Part shown: positions 44,512-56,651 of the stretch, one piece after another | Layout of the letters: every line of letters begins with the position of its first letter | Position numbering within the stretch: the first letter of the stretch is position 1 | Assembly: GCA_031216915.1 (NCBI GenBank) | Contig: CM062294.1 | Location: 35,548,936 to 35,612,935 of the forward strand | DNA length: 64,000 nt | Direction: 5' to 3' | Origin: Pictodentalium vernedei | Lineage: Eukaryota; Mollusca; Scaphopoda; Dentaliida; Dentaliidae | Program-made: the position numbers and the translations under genes | The notes under the pieces: generated by a model | What the model was told of the DNA's origin: nothing | Seen by the model: only the letters and a program-made list of their open reading frames with translations | Database searches by the model: none

Positions 44512-45390
44512 TCAGTGACACTGTAGCTCAACTTGTGTTAGACATGTACATATTCAGTATGTGACTCAGCAATGACACACATCTAGTATTTATTTATTCA
44601 TTTATTGGTGTTTAAGGTCACATACGTATGCAGAATGGCTAATCATGACCATGACAGTTTTACGGGTGGAGGAAGCTAGAGTACCCAGAGAGGCAACCAC
44701 CAGGCATCGATGAGCAGCTGCTAGCTCCCTAACATCATAACTCTCCACTGCAGCACAGACATGGTTATTAGATTGGTTGAAGACATGTGCACCATCGACG
44801 TGAAGTACGCCTTAGTACACAGCGTCATCACGCCCCCATAAGAACAATCGGGGTTAAGTGCCTTGCCCAAGGACACAACACGGGAGTCTGAATCGATCGC
44901 ACAGAAGGTCACCCATCCAAAGATTACCCGGGCTCGACGTTGCTTAACTTTGGTGATCTGACGAGAAGTGGTTACCGCAATGCCACCGTGCCCCTGAACA
45001 CACATCTAGGAAATGACCTGATAACAAAGGTACATATAAAGTTAAAGTATTGCAACGGTCTGTACATCAATGCTGACCGTAGCCTGTAACAAATGTATAG
45101 GTAAAGTAATGTAAAGGTGGGCGACAGTTAGATGTTAAACTAGAAAAGAAATCTTCAAGTCCCAGAGTGAGTCTGACTGAACGCAAAAATATTTGTTCTC
45201 ATAGCACAGTGATAACAAAGACACCCCAAAACACTTTTTCCTGTCCAAAGGTGATAACAAAGGTACCCAAGAAGTTTCGTGAAGATCGATTCATAAATAT
45301 AGCCTCTAGCTCGGGCCGTATTGACATGTGCACTTACTGTGTACAAGTAGCACTGAATAAATTAAAGTTCATCTAATGTCCGCATGAGAA
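44512..45390 (+). mobile_element. Tandem-core element R2, second copy (5' part)
   Basis: Starts AATGAAAGTGTCAGTGACAC like 28,059 and follows that copy closely through GTACATATAAAG and AACGGTCTGTACAT to CAAAGGTACCCAAGAAGT. A SINE is inserted at 44,587. Other elements interrupt it after 45,390. Confidence 0.7.
44587..44997 (-). mobile_element. 5S-rRNA-derived SINE, full length, 12-bp target duplication
   Basis: Flanked by ACACACATCTAG at 44,575-44,586 and 44,998-45,009; the uninterrupted site is seen in the R2 copy at about 28,140. On the minus strand the head contains TTCTCGTCAGATCACCAAAG, TTAAGCAACGTCGAGCCCGG and TTGGATGGGTGACC, which correspond to the central and 3' part of 5S rRNA including its internal promoter boxes. 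The tail ends CACCAATAAATGAATAAATA. 5S-derived SINEs are transcribed by RNA polymerase III and mobilised by LINEs. Confidence 0.88.
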
Positions 45391-45947
45391 AACAAGAGAC
45401 CCCCAATTGGCCTTAATCACTCACCTGCCAAAGTGGTTCAAAGAAGTATTTGGGGTCACATTCAGTTAGACATGGTTCATCAAAACTACAAAGGAATGAA
45501 GTCATGAAAGACAACTTTTATGGAAAAACACTAAGGAATGGATTTGAACAAACATGAATCTAACATGCACCCCCTCACCCTACCCATAGAAAGCCTCAAT
45601 ATTAAGCCAGGGACTCAAATTGAACAAACTTGAATCTCACCCTCTTATGGATGCTGAAAACAAATATCAAAAGCTTCTGATTGGTGAATTGGAAGAAGAT
45701 GTTTAAAGAATATTCCTCATATTGCACTAATCCGAACATTTGGGCTTCCATAGGGAGCCCAAATATGGACCCAAGGATTTGATTTCAACAAACATGTGAA
45801 TGAATCTTCCAAAGATGTTATATGTGAAATAAATATGCCTTTGAAGCAGTGGTATGGGAGAAGATTCTTTTTTAATCTTTTTCCCATTAATCAGTGTTAA
45901 ACCAGAGGCTCTACAGAGCCTGTAATCGCTCACCTGGAACTACATGT
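45391..45947 (+). mobile_element. Tandem-core element fragments (E2)
   Basis: Start ACAAGAGACCCCCAATTGGC with ACTCACCTG at 45,391, two core units (TTTGGGCTTCC..GGGAGCCCAAATAT at 45,740), and a second start hairpin AGAGGCTCTACAGAGCCT with CGCTCACCTGG at 45,902-45,938. No matching end nearby, so it is broken or nested. Confidence 0.55.
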
Positions 45948-46000
45948 AATGAAAGTGTCAATGACACTGTAGCTTAACTTGTGTATTGTGTTTGATGAAA
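45948..46000 (+). mobile_element. R2-type 5' terminus, third copy
   Basis: AATGAAAGTGTCAATGACAC followed by TGTAGCTTAACTTGTG. The rest of the element is not contiguous. Confidence 0.55.
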
Positions 46001-47230
46001 AGGATAATGTTGAATGTTTATGAAAGTATTATGAAATAAGACAAGAATTGTGATAATTGGGAATATGTTCATTTCTGTACCCTGTATGCTATGTTTTTGA
46101 TAAAAATAATATGAGGTGCACACTGTACTAAAGAGCTGAGGGCAGGGACCAGCCGTGAGGGCGACTTGGGTGATTATGTCGCCCTTCTAAGCCCAAAATC
46201 GCCTAGAAAAATAGTCGGGGCGAATACAAGTCGCCCTCTAAAAATTGGCCAAAATGAGGAAAGGCTGGACTGAGCGATGCGAGGATTACATGAAAACGAT
46301 TATTTTCAAAAATCGAATGTGCTCGAGTGTGATAAATGGGCATTTTAATTCGTCAAATAAATGTACATTTATTTGAAATCACACGACAATCAATTGTCCA
46401 TAGTCGCTTTTGGCAGATTTTTTAATTTCTAGTTTGTTGCGTTTCAGTCGGAGCTTCAATTGTCAAAACGAAAATAGGTGACTTACACGACTCAACAAAA
46501 TAACCCAGTTTGAAAGTAGGTTACATCGCTTAGGATGCCAAAAATGTATACACAACGGATGTATTTTATAACAGTATTTTCATTTCGTTCTGCTGACGAC
46601 TGTTAACTGTTGGGCTGTCTATTCCCAGAAAAACACGAATAGAATTGAAACACATGAAAAAAAGCTTTAGTGATGACAAGAAAAGCTTTGTGCAGGACAC
46701 AAGTGTGCGTGTGGACGATCTTGAAAAAGGGTCCTCCTAAACACCGGAATGAAACGAAATGACGCAGAATGACACTGGAATGCCATAAAAATGATGCGGA
46801 ATGACATTTCTTTTACAAAATACTCGACCCCAGAATGTATTTTCTTTATTAACTAACAAAGTATCTCCCAAGCAACCTTCTTACATCTGGTCCTGTTCAC
46901 ACTTTCAGACTTAGGAAATTATTAGCTTAGTAGACTTTGGTGAAAGGCAACCATAGGAGGTTGTTGAGGGATTGGCACGAAGAAGAGGGGTGGGGTCATG
47001 AAGGAGAGGGTAGCAGTGGGGGATTTTCAGTCAATAATTACTTTGTGATTTTTTAACCTGGCATAGATGTATCATAGACAACTGGACCAGGATTAATCAG
47101 GCATTAATGGGGGACCACATGCTGAAAATATGAAGGGGCAACGCGGGGTGGTACATGAATATTCTCAATTTTCCCCACTTGCCTATGAAGTCTCCCTACA
47201 TGACTCTGCAGTCTCCCTATTTTTTCTGGA
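46001..47230. other. No gene recognised
   Basis: Contains inverted GTCGCCC/GGGCGA motifs near 46,160-46,240 and AATGACRC..GGAATGAC clusters near 46,750-46,810. No coding frame is supported. Confidence 0.4.
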
Positions 47231-47720
47231 GGGAGACTTGAAGTCTCCCTAAAATTCCTCCCTGGGGTGGGGGGGTGGGGGGGGGGGGGGGGGGGGGTGG
47301 GGGGGGGGGGTGGGGGGGGGGTAGGGGGGCCCGGTTTAATATGACCTCACAGTTAATGTATGTGGCCCTCACAATTAACGTACATCAACGAAAGTTACCA
47401 AGTTACAGTGAAATTATTCCAAAATGTGTCATCCTATCAAGTTACATTGAAATCCCTTCATAAATATGGCCTGAAGACTGTGCTAAAGGTTTTCGGGCTT
47501 TGGGCTTCGGGCCCCTGTAGCCTTCAGTTTCCCAATTGTGTCCAAAAGGGGACGTTCTCACCTAGACATTATATGAAGTCTCCCTAAAATTCCCCCCTAG
47601 GCTGAGGGGGGGGGGGGGGGGGGAAGGGGGGTTAATATGACCTCACAGTTAATGTATGTGGCCCTCACAATTAACGTACATCAATGAAAGTTACCAAGTT
47701 ACAGTGAAATTATTCCAAAA
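47230..47720. repeat. Duplicated G-run module of about 335 bp
   Basis: AGGGAGACTT / AAGTCTCCCT form a perfect hairpin at 47,231-47,251. Long interrupted G-runs (47,264-47,328 and 47,605-47,632) are each followed by TTAATATGACCTCACAGTTA and TCAAYGAAAGTTACCAAGTT, so the module and the first core unit are duplicated in tandem. Confidence 0.7.
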
Positions 47721-50575
47721 CGTGTCATCCTATCAAGTTACATTGAAATCCCTTCATAAATATGGCCTGAAGACTGTGCTAAAGGTTTTCGGGCTTCGAG
47801 CCCCTGAAGCCGTCACAGTTGACAAATCACGACAAAAGGGGATGTCATCATCTAGGCATTATATGGAGTCAAACTAACAGGTTACAATGAAATCCTTCCA
47901 TAAATATGACCTACAAACTTTGCTAAAGGTTTTGGGGTTTTGGGCTCAGGGAGCCATCAAAGCTGAATGACCGCGACCAAAAGGGGACGTTCTCATCTAG
48001 ACATTATTTGGAGTTATCCTACCAAGTTACAATAAAATCCCTTCATAAATATGACCTGTAGACTGTGCTAAAGGTTTTCGAGCTTCTGGCCCCTATGGCT
48101 GACACAGTTGCATCCAAAAGGGGACGTTCTTATCTAGACATTATCTAGACATTATGAAGTCAACCTACCAAGTTACAATGAAATCCCTTCATAAATATGA
48201 CCTGTAGACTGTGCTAAAAGTTTTCGGGCTTCACGCTCGGGCAGCCATCATGGTTGAATGATCGCAACCAAAAAGGGACATTCTCATCTGGGCATCATCT
48301 GGAGTGATCCTACAAAGTTACAATGAAACCCCTTCATAAATATGACCTGTAGACTGTGCTCAAGGGCCCCTGTAGCTGTCACAGTTGAACAATCATGATA
48401 AAAAGGGGATGTCATCATCTAGGCATTATATCGAGTCAACCTGACAAGTTACAATGAAATTCTTCCTTAAATATGACATATAGACTATGCTAAAGGTTTT
48501 TGGGCTCGGGCAGCCATAAAGGCTGAATAATCGCGACCGAAGGAGACGTTCTCATCTAGACACTATTTGGAGTCATCCTACCAAGCTACTATGAAATCCC
48601 CTTCATAAATATGACCTGTACACTGTGCTAAAGGTTTTCAGGCTTCGAGCCCTTGTAGCCACCACAGTTGCCCAATCGTGTCCAAAAGGGGACATTCTCA
48701 TCTAGACATTATATGAAGTCAACCTACCAAGTTACAATGAAATCCCTTCATAAATATGACCTATAAACTGTGCAAAAGGTTTTTGGGCTTTGAGCTCAGG
48801 CAGCCATCATGGTTGAACGATCGCAACCAAAAAGGGGAATTCTCATTTGCACACCATCTGGAGTGATCCTACAAAGTTACAATGAAATCCTTTCATAAAT
48901 ATGACTTGTAGATTGTGCTAAAGGTTTTCGGGCTTTGGGCTCGGGCAGCCATCATGGTTGAATGATCACAACCAAAAGGGGATATTCTCATCTGGGCATC
49001 ATCTGGAGTGATCCCGCGAAGTTACAATGAAATCCTCTCATAAATATGACCTATAGACTGTGCTCAAGGTTTTTGAGCTTCGGGCCCCTGTAGCCGTCAT
49101 AGTTGACCAATCACGACCAAAAGGGGTTGTCATCATCAAGGCATTATATCGAGTCAACCTAACAAGTTACAATGAAATCTTTACATAAATATGACTATAG
49201 ACTATGCTAAAGGTTTTTGGGCTTGGGCTGCCATCAAGGCAGATGACAGCCCGAGCCCAAATAATGTCTCATCTAGACATTATTTGGAGTCATCCTACCA
49301 AGCTACAATGAAATCCCTTCATAAATATGAGCTGTAGACTTTGCTAAAGGTTTTTGGGCTTTCGGCCCTTGTAGCCATCACAGTTGCCCAATCGTGTCCA
49401 AAAGAGGACATTCTTATCTAGACATTATATGAAGTCAACCTACCAAGTTACAATGAAATCCCTTCATAAATATGACCTATAAACTGTGCAAAAGGTTTTT
49501 GGGCTTGGGCAACCATCATGGTTGAATGATCGCAACCAAAAGGGGCATTCTCATCTGGGCATCATCTGGAGTGATCCTACAAAGTTACAATGAAATCCCT
49601 TCATAAATATTACCTGTAGACTGTGCTCAAGGTTTTCGGGCTTCAGGCACCTGTAGCCATCACAGTTGACCATTCACGACGAAAAGGGGATGTCGTCATC
49701 TAGGCATTATATGGAATCAACCTAACAAGTTACAATGACATCCTTACATAAATACGACCTATGGACTATGCTAAAGGTTTTTGGGCCATCAAGGCTGAAT
49801 GATCACAACCAAAAGGGGACATTCTCATCTTGACATTGTTTGGAGTCATCCTACCAAGTTACAATGAAATCCTTTCATAAATATTACCTGTAGACTGTGC
49901 TAGAGGTTTTTGGGCTTTGGGTCCCTGTAGCCGGCACAATTGCCCAATCTTGTCCAAAAGGGCACGTTCTCATCCAGACATTATATGAAGTCAACCTACC
50001 AAGTTACAATGAAATCCCTCCATAAATATGACCTGTAAACTGTGCTAAAGGTTTTGGGGTTTTGGGCTCGGGCAGTCGTTATGGTTGACAGACTGTGACC
50101 AAATGGGAAAGTTCTCATCTAGACATCGTACGGAGTCATCCTACCAAGTTACAATGAAATCCTTCCATATTAAATATGACCTTCAGACTGTGCTAAAAAG
50201 TTTTGGGTTTCGGGCTTGAGCAGCCATCACAGTTGACAGATCATGACCAAAAGGGGACGTTCTCATCTAGGCATTATACAGAGGCATCCTGCCAAGTTAC
50301 AATGAAATCTCTTCATCAATACGACCTGTAGACTGCTCTAATGGTTTTCGGGCTCGGGCAGCCATCCCGGTTGACCGATCGTGACCAAAAGAGGACGTGC
50401 TCATCTAGGCATGACCCCAAAGGTGCATATGCAATTTTGTGATGATCAGACAAGAACTGCGGGATGTAGCCTGTGCTAAAGGAAAATGGGAACAGACTCA
50501 CAGACTAACAGACAAAAAGACTTCAGCACGCGTGATGGCAATAGCTTACCTTGACTTTGTCAAGTTAAGCTAAAA
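47388..50575 (+). mobile_element. Tandem-core element with about 20 units of 140-180 bp, second locus
   Basis: The same core family as 6,440-7,212 (AAGTTACAATGAAATCC, ATAAATATGACCTGTAGACT, GCTAAAGGTTTT). It ends with ACTTTGTCAAGTTAAGCTAAAAATG at 50,548-50,575, preceded by GATGGCAATAGC, the site into which the transposon at 7,960 jumped in the first copy. No coding. Confidence 0.8.
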
Positions 50576-52387
50576 ATGTGATTTCCCATAGGCTTTCCAT
50601 GATAACTATGAGCTGCAATTGTGGCCATGTTTGCAACATTACATCAACATTACCTGCGGATTATTGGTAGAAAGTGTCCCAGTCTTCATTGACGTGAAGT
50701 TTCAAAACAGTTGAATCCATCAAACAGAATCATAGAATGTCTGGTGGCCATATTTCTTTGGTGGCCATATTTTCAAACCAACGGGAACAAAAAGAGGATC
50801 ATTTGTAGAGGGCCTCCTATAGACCATTCTTGCCAAGTTTTGGTTCAAGTCAGCTCAGTAGTTCCAGAGAGATGAAAATGTAATTTCCCATAGGTTTATT
50901 CTGTAGTAACTATAAACTGCAATTGTGGCCATGTTTGCAATATAATCAACATTAAAATGAGGAATGTTGGCGGAGTGTGTCCCAGTTATCAACCATGAAA
51001 AGTTTCAAAACATTTGGCCCAGTAGTTTCAGAGGAGAAGAGTTTTCAAAATTGACCAATCAGAATCAAATAATGCTTCTGGCGGCCACGTTTTTTTACCC
51101 AACAGGAATAAAATGAGTAACAGTTGTAGAGAAGATGATGAAACTGTGATTTCCTATAGGGTTTCTATAGTAACTATAAGCCACAATTGCAGCCGTAATT
51201 GCAACCCGATGACAATTAAAATGAGGGGGTTACAGTCATCAGTCACACTAAGTTTTCAAACCATTCGGCCTTGTAGTTTCAAAGAAGATTTTTCTTGAAA
51301 ATGCACACATTTATGAATTCTGTTTCAACAAAAAAAAATCAGTAAAAGAAGGTTAAATATTTTGAAAATTACAATTTTTTCAACAGTATTCTCTTTCAAA
51401 TTAGCTTTGGACAGGTAAAGGGTTACAGGAAACACATTTTACTCCAATTTTGTCAGATCGTAAAAGATTTAAGATAAATATAATTACTGTCATCTAAGCT
51501 GACATGATGGGAACAGAATTTTCACAAACTTCCATGCTTTCCAAGCACCTGTCATCAATCATTATTTTCTGATAAGTAAAATGAGAGAATACATAATTAG
51601 TTCACAGCTGAAGATATCAACATACAGTTACTGTAGTTCCAGTTGTTTACAGTCAAGTCAAAATAAGTTGTGTAGGATAATCCTATAAACTATGTATTTT
51701 TCTCTTCCTGCACTGATAAGACCAGAAGCTGGCATTTTCTGGAAAGCTCTCACTGATAGCTTTCCAGAAAATGTCAGATTCTGATCTTGTCAGGGCAGGA
51801 GCAGCAGTTTATTGCAGTTATGCTAAAGCTTATTTTGACTTGTACTGTATACACAATATTTTGGGTTTTTTTTCCCAGTTCTCAGTGGAGAAAACTGGAA
51901 CCAACCCTTACCAGATTCTCAAAAAAGTATTTTGCTGACAGTACTGATCTTCATGCAGACAGGAGAGGCATTGGGTTAAGCATTAGAATATAGCCTCTAG
52001 TGGCCATTTCCATCCTCTGATAGACCATTCCTGCCAATTTTGGTTCACGTCAGCTCAGTAGTTCCAGAAAAGAAGAGAAAAATGTGATTTCCCATAGGGT
52101 TTCTACAGTAACTATAAGCCGCAATTGTGGCCATGTTCGTGACCCGATCAACATCATATGAAGAACGTTGGTAGAGGGGGTCCCAGTCATTATTTATGTG
52201 AAGTTTCAAAACAATTGGCCTGGCAGTTTCAGAGAAGATTTTTGAAAATCCACCAACCAGAATCAAAGAATGCCTCAATCTGGAAGTCATGTTTTTCATC
52301 TGACGGGAACAAAATGAGGATCGTTTGTAGAGGACCTCCCATAGACCATTCCTGCCAAGTTTGGTTCACACCAGCTCAGCGGTTACA

Positions 52388-52418
<31 letters not shown>

Positions 52419-52495
52419 GATGCCGGACGAGCCAAGTGATGAGAAAAGCTCACATGGCCTTTTAGGCCAGGTGAGCCAAAAATGATGACTTTGCA
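50576..52495 (+). mobile_element. Tandem-core element with a 300-bp unit
   Basis: Units with ATTTCCCATAGG.TTT, TAACTATRAGCYGCAATTGT, GGCCATGTTTGCAA and GTTTCAAAACA recur near 50,580, 50,885, 51,148 and 52,085. It ends at 52,455-52,490 with GGCCTTTTAGGCCAGGTGAGCCAAAAAT, a terminal hairpin. It is interrupted near 51,300-51,990. Confidence 0.6.
51705..51802. repeat. Hairpin with a stem of about 45 bp
   Basis: CATTTTCTGGAAAGCT pairs with AGCTTTCCAGAAAATG around a 9-base loop (51,749-51,757). Pairing extends outward through AAGACCAGAAGCTGG / CAGATTCTGATCTT with a few mismatches and G-U pairs. Confidence 0.75.
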
Positions 52496-53968
52496 TTTTT
52501 TTAAAGTCCTGGAAAAGTACCCTATGAAAAAAAAGATGACAACTTTTTTTTGACCATTCCTTTCTGCTGTTCCTAAGGAAGCTTCACACAAAATACAAAT
52601 TCTCAGTGCCGTGTAGTTCAGAAGATATGGGCATTTTAAATTTTTTCTATTTTTAGCTCCTGCAGTTCCAATGGGGTGACAGGAAAAATGTTTTTTGCAT
52701 AAATTAGGTACTTATGACCCAATAAGCCCTCATGTCAAATTTGGTTTAAATTGGCCTCTGAATTTGGAAAATAGAAATTGCGGTATATTTCGGGTTCCAA
52801 CGGGAAACCCAAATATGAACCCAGGGACTTGGTTTTAACAAAAGTATATCTCACCTCCCTAAGGATACTGTATACCAAATATCAAAAGATTCTGACTGGT
52901 GGATGTGAAGAAGAAGATTTTTGAAGAATATTTCTCATATTGAACTAAGTTAAAATTTGGGCTCCAACAGGGAGCCCAAATATGAACCCAGGGACTTGGA
53001 CTGAACAATCTTGAATCTCACTGCCCTAAGGATGCTGCATACCAAATATAAAAAAGTTCTGACGGCTGAATCTGAAGAAGATTTTTAAAAATATTCCTCA
53101 TATTGCACTAATTTGAACATTTGGGCTCCCATAGAGAGCCCAAATATGGACCCAGGGAACTGATTTCAACAAATATGTGAATCAATCTTCCGATGATGTT
53201 ATATGTGAAATATGAAAGCCTTTGGACCAGTGATTTGGGAGAAGTTTCTTTAATGTTTTCCCCATTACCACCAGTGTTGAAAAATGCAGACTCAGCACTT
53301 TTTCAAAGTCCCGAAAAAGTACCCTATGATAAAACCAATAGCACTTCTTTTTACCATTCCATTCTGTTGGTCCTAAGGAAGCTTCGCACCACATACAAAT
53401 TCTCAGTGCCGTGCAGTTTTGGAGATATGGGCGTTTTAAATTCTTTCTATTTTTAGCTCCAGTGGTTCCCATGGGGGTGACGGAAAAATTGTTTTTGGCA
53501 TAAATTAACTACATATGTCCCAATAAAACCTCATATCAAATTTGGTTCAAATCAGCCTCTCGGTTTGGAAATTAGAAATTTTGGGCGGGGCAAAAATTCT
53601 TGTCCCTCCCATAACGATGGCAAATATAGCCCCTAGAACTTCTATTGAGCAAATTTGAGTCTACACCTCAAAAGGAAGCTGCACACCTAATATCAATTCT
53701 CTGCTACTGCAGGTTCATGAGAAGAAGATTTTTTAAGATTTAGACTCACTTTTTGGGCGTGGCCCTACAAAGGGGCGGGTCTACTTGATTTGAACAAACT
53801 TGAATTGACATATGATAGGGAACATGCACATCAGATTTTGTTCAATTTGGTTGAGTAGTTTGTGAGAAGAAGTCAATAATGTACAGTTAACGCCGGACGG
53901 ATAGATGACGGATGAAAAGTGATTAGTAAAGTTCCCCTTGAGCTTCGCTCAGGTGAGCTAAAAATCTG
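52496..53968 (+). mobile_element. Tandem-core element fragments related to E1/E3
   Basis: Contains AAGGAAGCTTCRCAC..AAATACAAATTCTCAG blocks (52,565 and 53,380), GGGCTC..GAGCCCAAATATG hairpin units (52,960; 53,122) and a final GAGCTTCGCTCAGGTGAGCT followed by AAAAAT at about 53,940-53,968. Confidence 0.6.
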
Positions 53969-54292
53969 TATTATATGTGATGTATTAGATGTTACTAAAC
54001 ATTCATACAAAAATTTATTCAAATCAGAACTTTCAAACAGAAGTTCTGTACAAAAAACTGATTGCAATAATTTTGGTTCAAAATGGCTGCTGGTGACCAT
54101 CTTGATTTTCGGATCGCACCCAAAACCACTCGTTCTTGTCCCACGGTGATAACAAAGGTACTCAAGAAGTTTCGTAAAGATTGGTTCATGAATATGGCCT
54201 CTAGCCCGAGCCGTATTGAATTGTTGATGGACAGACGGACGACAGGCGATGGCATAACCTCAAATTTGACTTATCTCAAAGTTGAGCTAAAA
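53969..54292 (+). mobile_element. R2-type last core unit and 3' terminus
   Basis: One 315-bp unit (TATATGTGATGTATTAGATG, AAAATGGCTGCTGGTGACC, AACAAAGGTACTCAAGAAGT) ending in CTCAAAGTTGAGCTAAAAATG. Probably the 3' end of one of the R2 copies that start at 44,512 or 45,948. Confidence 0.65.
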
Positions 54293-54327
54293 ATGGACAT
54301 TTTGGACTACTATTTCGGTACTGTGAA

Positions 54328-54540
54328 TTAGCAGAACATCAGTAACAGTCTGAGTAGTAAGAAGAAAATGTAGCATTATCATAAATGCAAAATAAATTTC
54401 AATTTCATCCACAATGAGTCCATAATGGCCACCAAATGCGGAAAAAACACTCAAATTTTCACTACCAATATCTCCTGGACCAAATGGGCAAATGACCTGA
54501 AATTTTGAGATTTGTTATAAATACACCTTTCCCAAGGACC
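54328..54540. repeat. Dispersed 230-bp repeat, copy 2
   Basis: Counterpart of 44,230-44,510; both copies lie next to a 5S-derived SINE or its host element. Confidence 0.65.
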
Positions 54541-54544
54541 TGCT

Positions 54545-54790
54545 GTGTAGCATATGCTTATTGGGGCATGCAACCCATTACACCCGTCCTTTATGCAGTA
54601 TTTGCTTTCAACCAATCTAACCCTGCCTGTGCTGCAGTGCGGGGTTACGATGTTGGGGAGCTGGCCGCTGCTCGTGGTTGCTCGGTGGTTCTCTCCGGGT
54701 ACTCCGGCTTCCTCCACCTGTAAAAATGTCACGGTCATGATTAGCCAATTGTGCATAAGTATGTGACCTTAAACACCAATAAATAAATAA
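54545..54790 (+). mobile_element. 5S-derived SINE, 5'-truncated 3' half
   Basis: Matches the body and tail of the SINE at 44,587-44,997 in opposite orientation (GCTGCAGTGCGG.GTTACGATGT, ACGGTCATGATTAGCC, TATGTGACCTTAAACACCAA) and ends in an AATAAATAAATAA tail at 54,790. The 5S head is missing. Confidence 0.75.
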
Positions 54791-55009
54791 ACAAGAGGCC
54801 CCAGGGGGCCTGAGGGCGCTCACCTGACATGGTAGTCTAAATATCAAACCAGGGACTTGACTTGAATAAGCTGCATATGCCCTCCTAAGAAAAGCATATT
54901 CCAACTAGATGAAGCGATTGTACCCACACAATACACAGGATTTTCCTTCTATTTTCAGTTCCTGCACCTTTACGTCCCAGAATTGAGATAAACGCATAAA
55001 AAACAGATT

Positions 55010-56075
55010 TTTTTCCCAAACAAAATACTTTCAGCCTAAATTTTTTTCTTCTTCTTAAAACTCATAAAAAACGATAAAACTAATTTCTGGATTTTGGTCC
55101 AAAATTTTCTAAGTCCCACCCGGACCCCAAATTTTGGGTGTAAAAAAAAATTTTTTTTTTTGTCTAAAAATTAACAGAAACACATAAAAAACAAACAAAA
55201 AAACAATTATGGATTTTGGTCCAAATTTTTCGAAGTCCCACCCGGACCCCAAATATTCAAGGTAAAAAATTTTTTTTGTCTTAAAACTGATCGAAATGCA
55301 TAAAAAACAAAAACTGACCAAAATGCATAAAAAACAAAAACAAAAATTTCCGGATTTTGGTCCAAAATTTTCGAAGTCCCACCCGGACCCCAAATTTTCG
55401 GTGTAAAAAAAAAAAAAAATATTTTTTGTCTTAAAATTGACAGAAATGCATAAAAAACAAAAAAAACAAAAATTTCCGGATTTTGGTCCAAAATTTTCTA
55501 AGTCCCATCCAGACCCCAAACTTTCAGGGTAAAAAAAATAATTTTTTTTTGGCTTAAAATTGGCAGAAAAGCATAAAAAACAGCAAAAAAAAAAAAATTT
55601 CCAGATTTTGGTAAAAAATTGTCTAAGTCCCACCCACCCGGACCCCAAATTTTCAGAGTAAAAAAAAATATTTTTTTTTGTCTTAAAATTGACAGAAACG
55701 CATAAAAAACAACAAAAAAATTCTGGATTTTGGTCCAAAAAATTCCAGATTTTTGCTGTAAAAAAAAATAATTTTTTTTTGTCTTAAAACTGACAGAAAC
55801 GCATAAAAAACAAAAATTTCAGGATTTTGGTCCAAAATTTTGTAAGTCCCACCCGGACCCCAAATTTTCAGGGGAAAAAAAAAATTTTTTGTCTTAAAAT
55901 TGATAAAAATGCATAAAAAACAAAAAAAAAATTTCCGGATTTTGGTCCAACCCGGACCCCAAATTTTCAGGGGAAAAAAATTATTTTTTTTTTGTCTTAA
56001 AATTGACCAAAAAACAGAAAAAACCAAAAAAATTTTTTTCGGATTTTGGTCCAAAATTTTCTAAGTCCCACCTGG
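55010..56075. repeat. 115-120-bp tandem array, left part
   Basis: About nine units with GGATTTTGGTCCAAAATTTT, CTAAGTCCCACCCGGACCCC, AAATTTTCAGGGTAAAAAAA and GTCTTAAAATTGACAGAAA. Minus-strand frames of up to 209 codons with a CFLCISVNFKTKK-type repeat are by-products of the unit. Confidence 0.9.
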
Positions 56076-56651
56076 TGTAACAGTTTATCTTCCCCCCCTG
56101 TATATCTTCCCCCTGGGGGGAAGATAAACTAGTTTATCTCCCCCCCCCCCCCCCCACACTGGTTTATCTTCCCCCCCAACCTGAATTTTTTTATCTTTCA
56201 ATTTAATCACAGAATTTTTTAAAGAATTTGCTTTAGTACCCCTCTGTTATATTAAAAAGCATGAGGGGCAATTTGAAAACTTGTTAGTCTGGCCTTGAGA
56301 GTGCGGCAACAAACCCTATATTTTGATATGTTTTTTTATTTGAAAATATGAATAAAATTCTCATCAGTATCGTTGTATGAGCCAAAAAAATAATTTAAAA
56401 ACTTTGAATGTCAGTTGAGGGGAAGGGGGAGTCATAACCTAACCATGACCCCCCCCCCCCTCCCCCTCCCCACCCCATCAGAATATTTGTCACTTTTTAC
56501 AACTTAAGCACAGGAATCTTGAGAATGGAAAATATAGCAAAAAATCAGAAGAAAACCAACGTTTTGTGACTCAGGTGTAGGGTGGATAAGATAATTTCTG
56601 AGTAAATAAAGAAAAAACATCTTTCGGTTGAGAACTTTTATTATCATAATA

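Noticed and set aside
55109-56054. Minus-strand frames with CFLCISVNFKTKK repeats (up to 209 codons)
   Set aside because: Generated by the 115-bp tandem unit and its poly-A/T runs; the frame changes between units.
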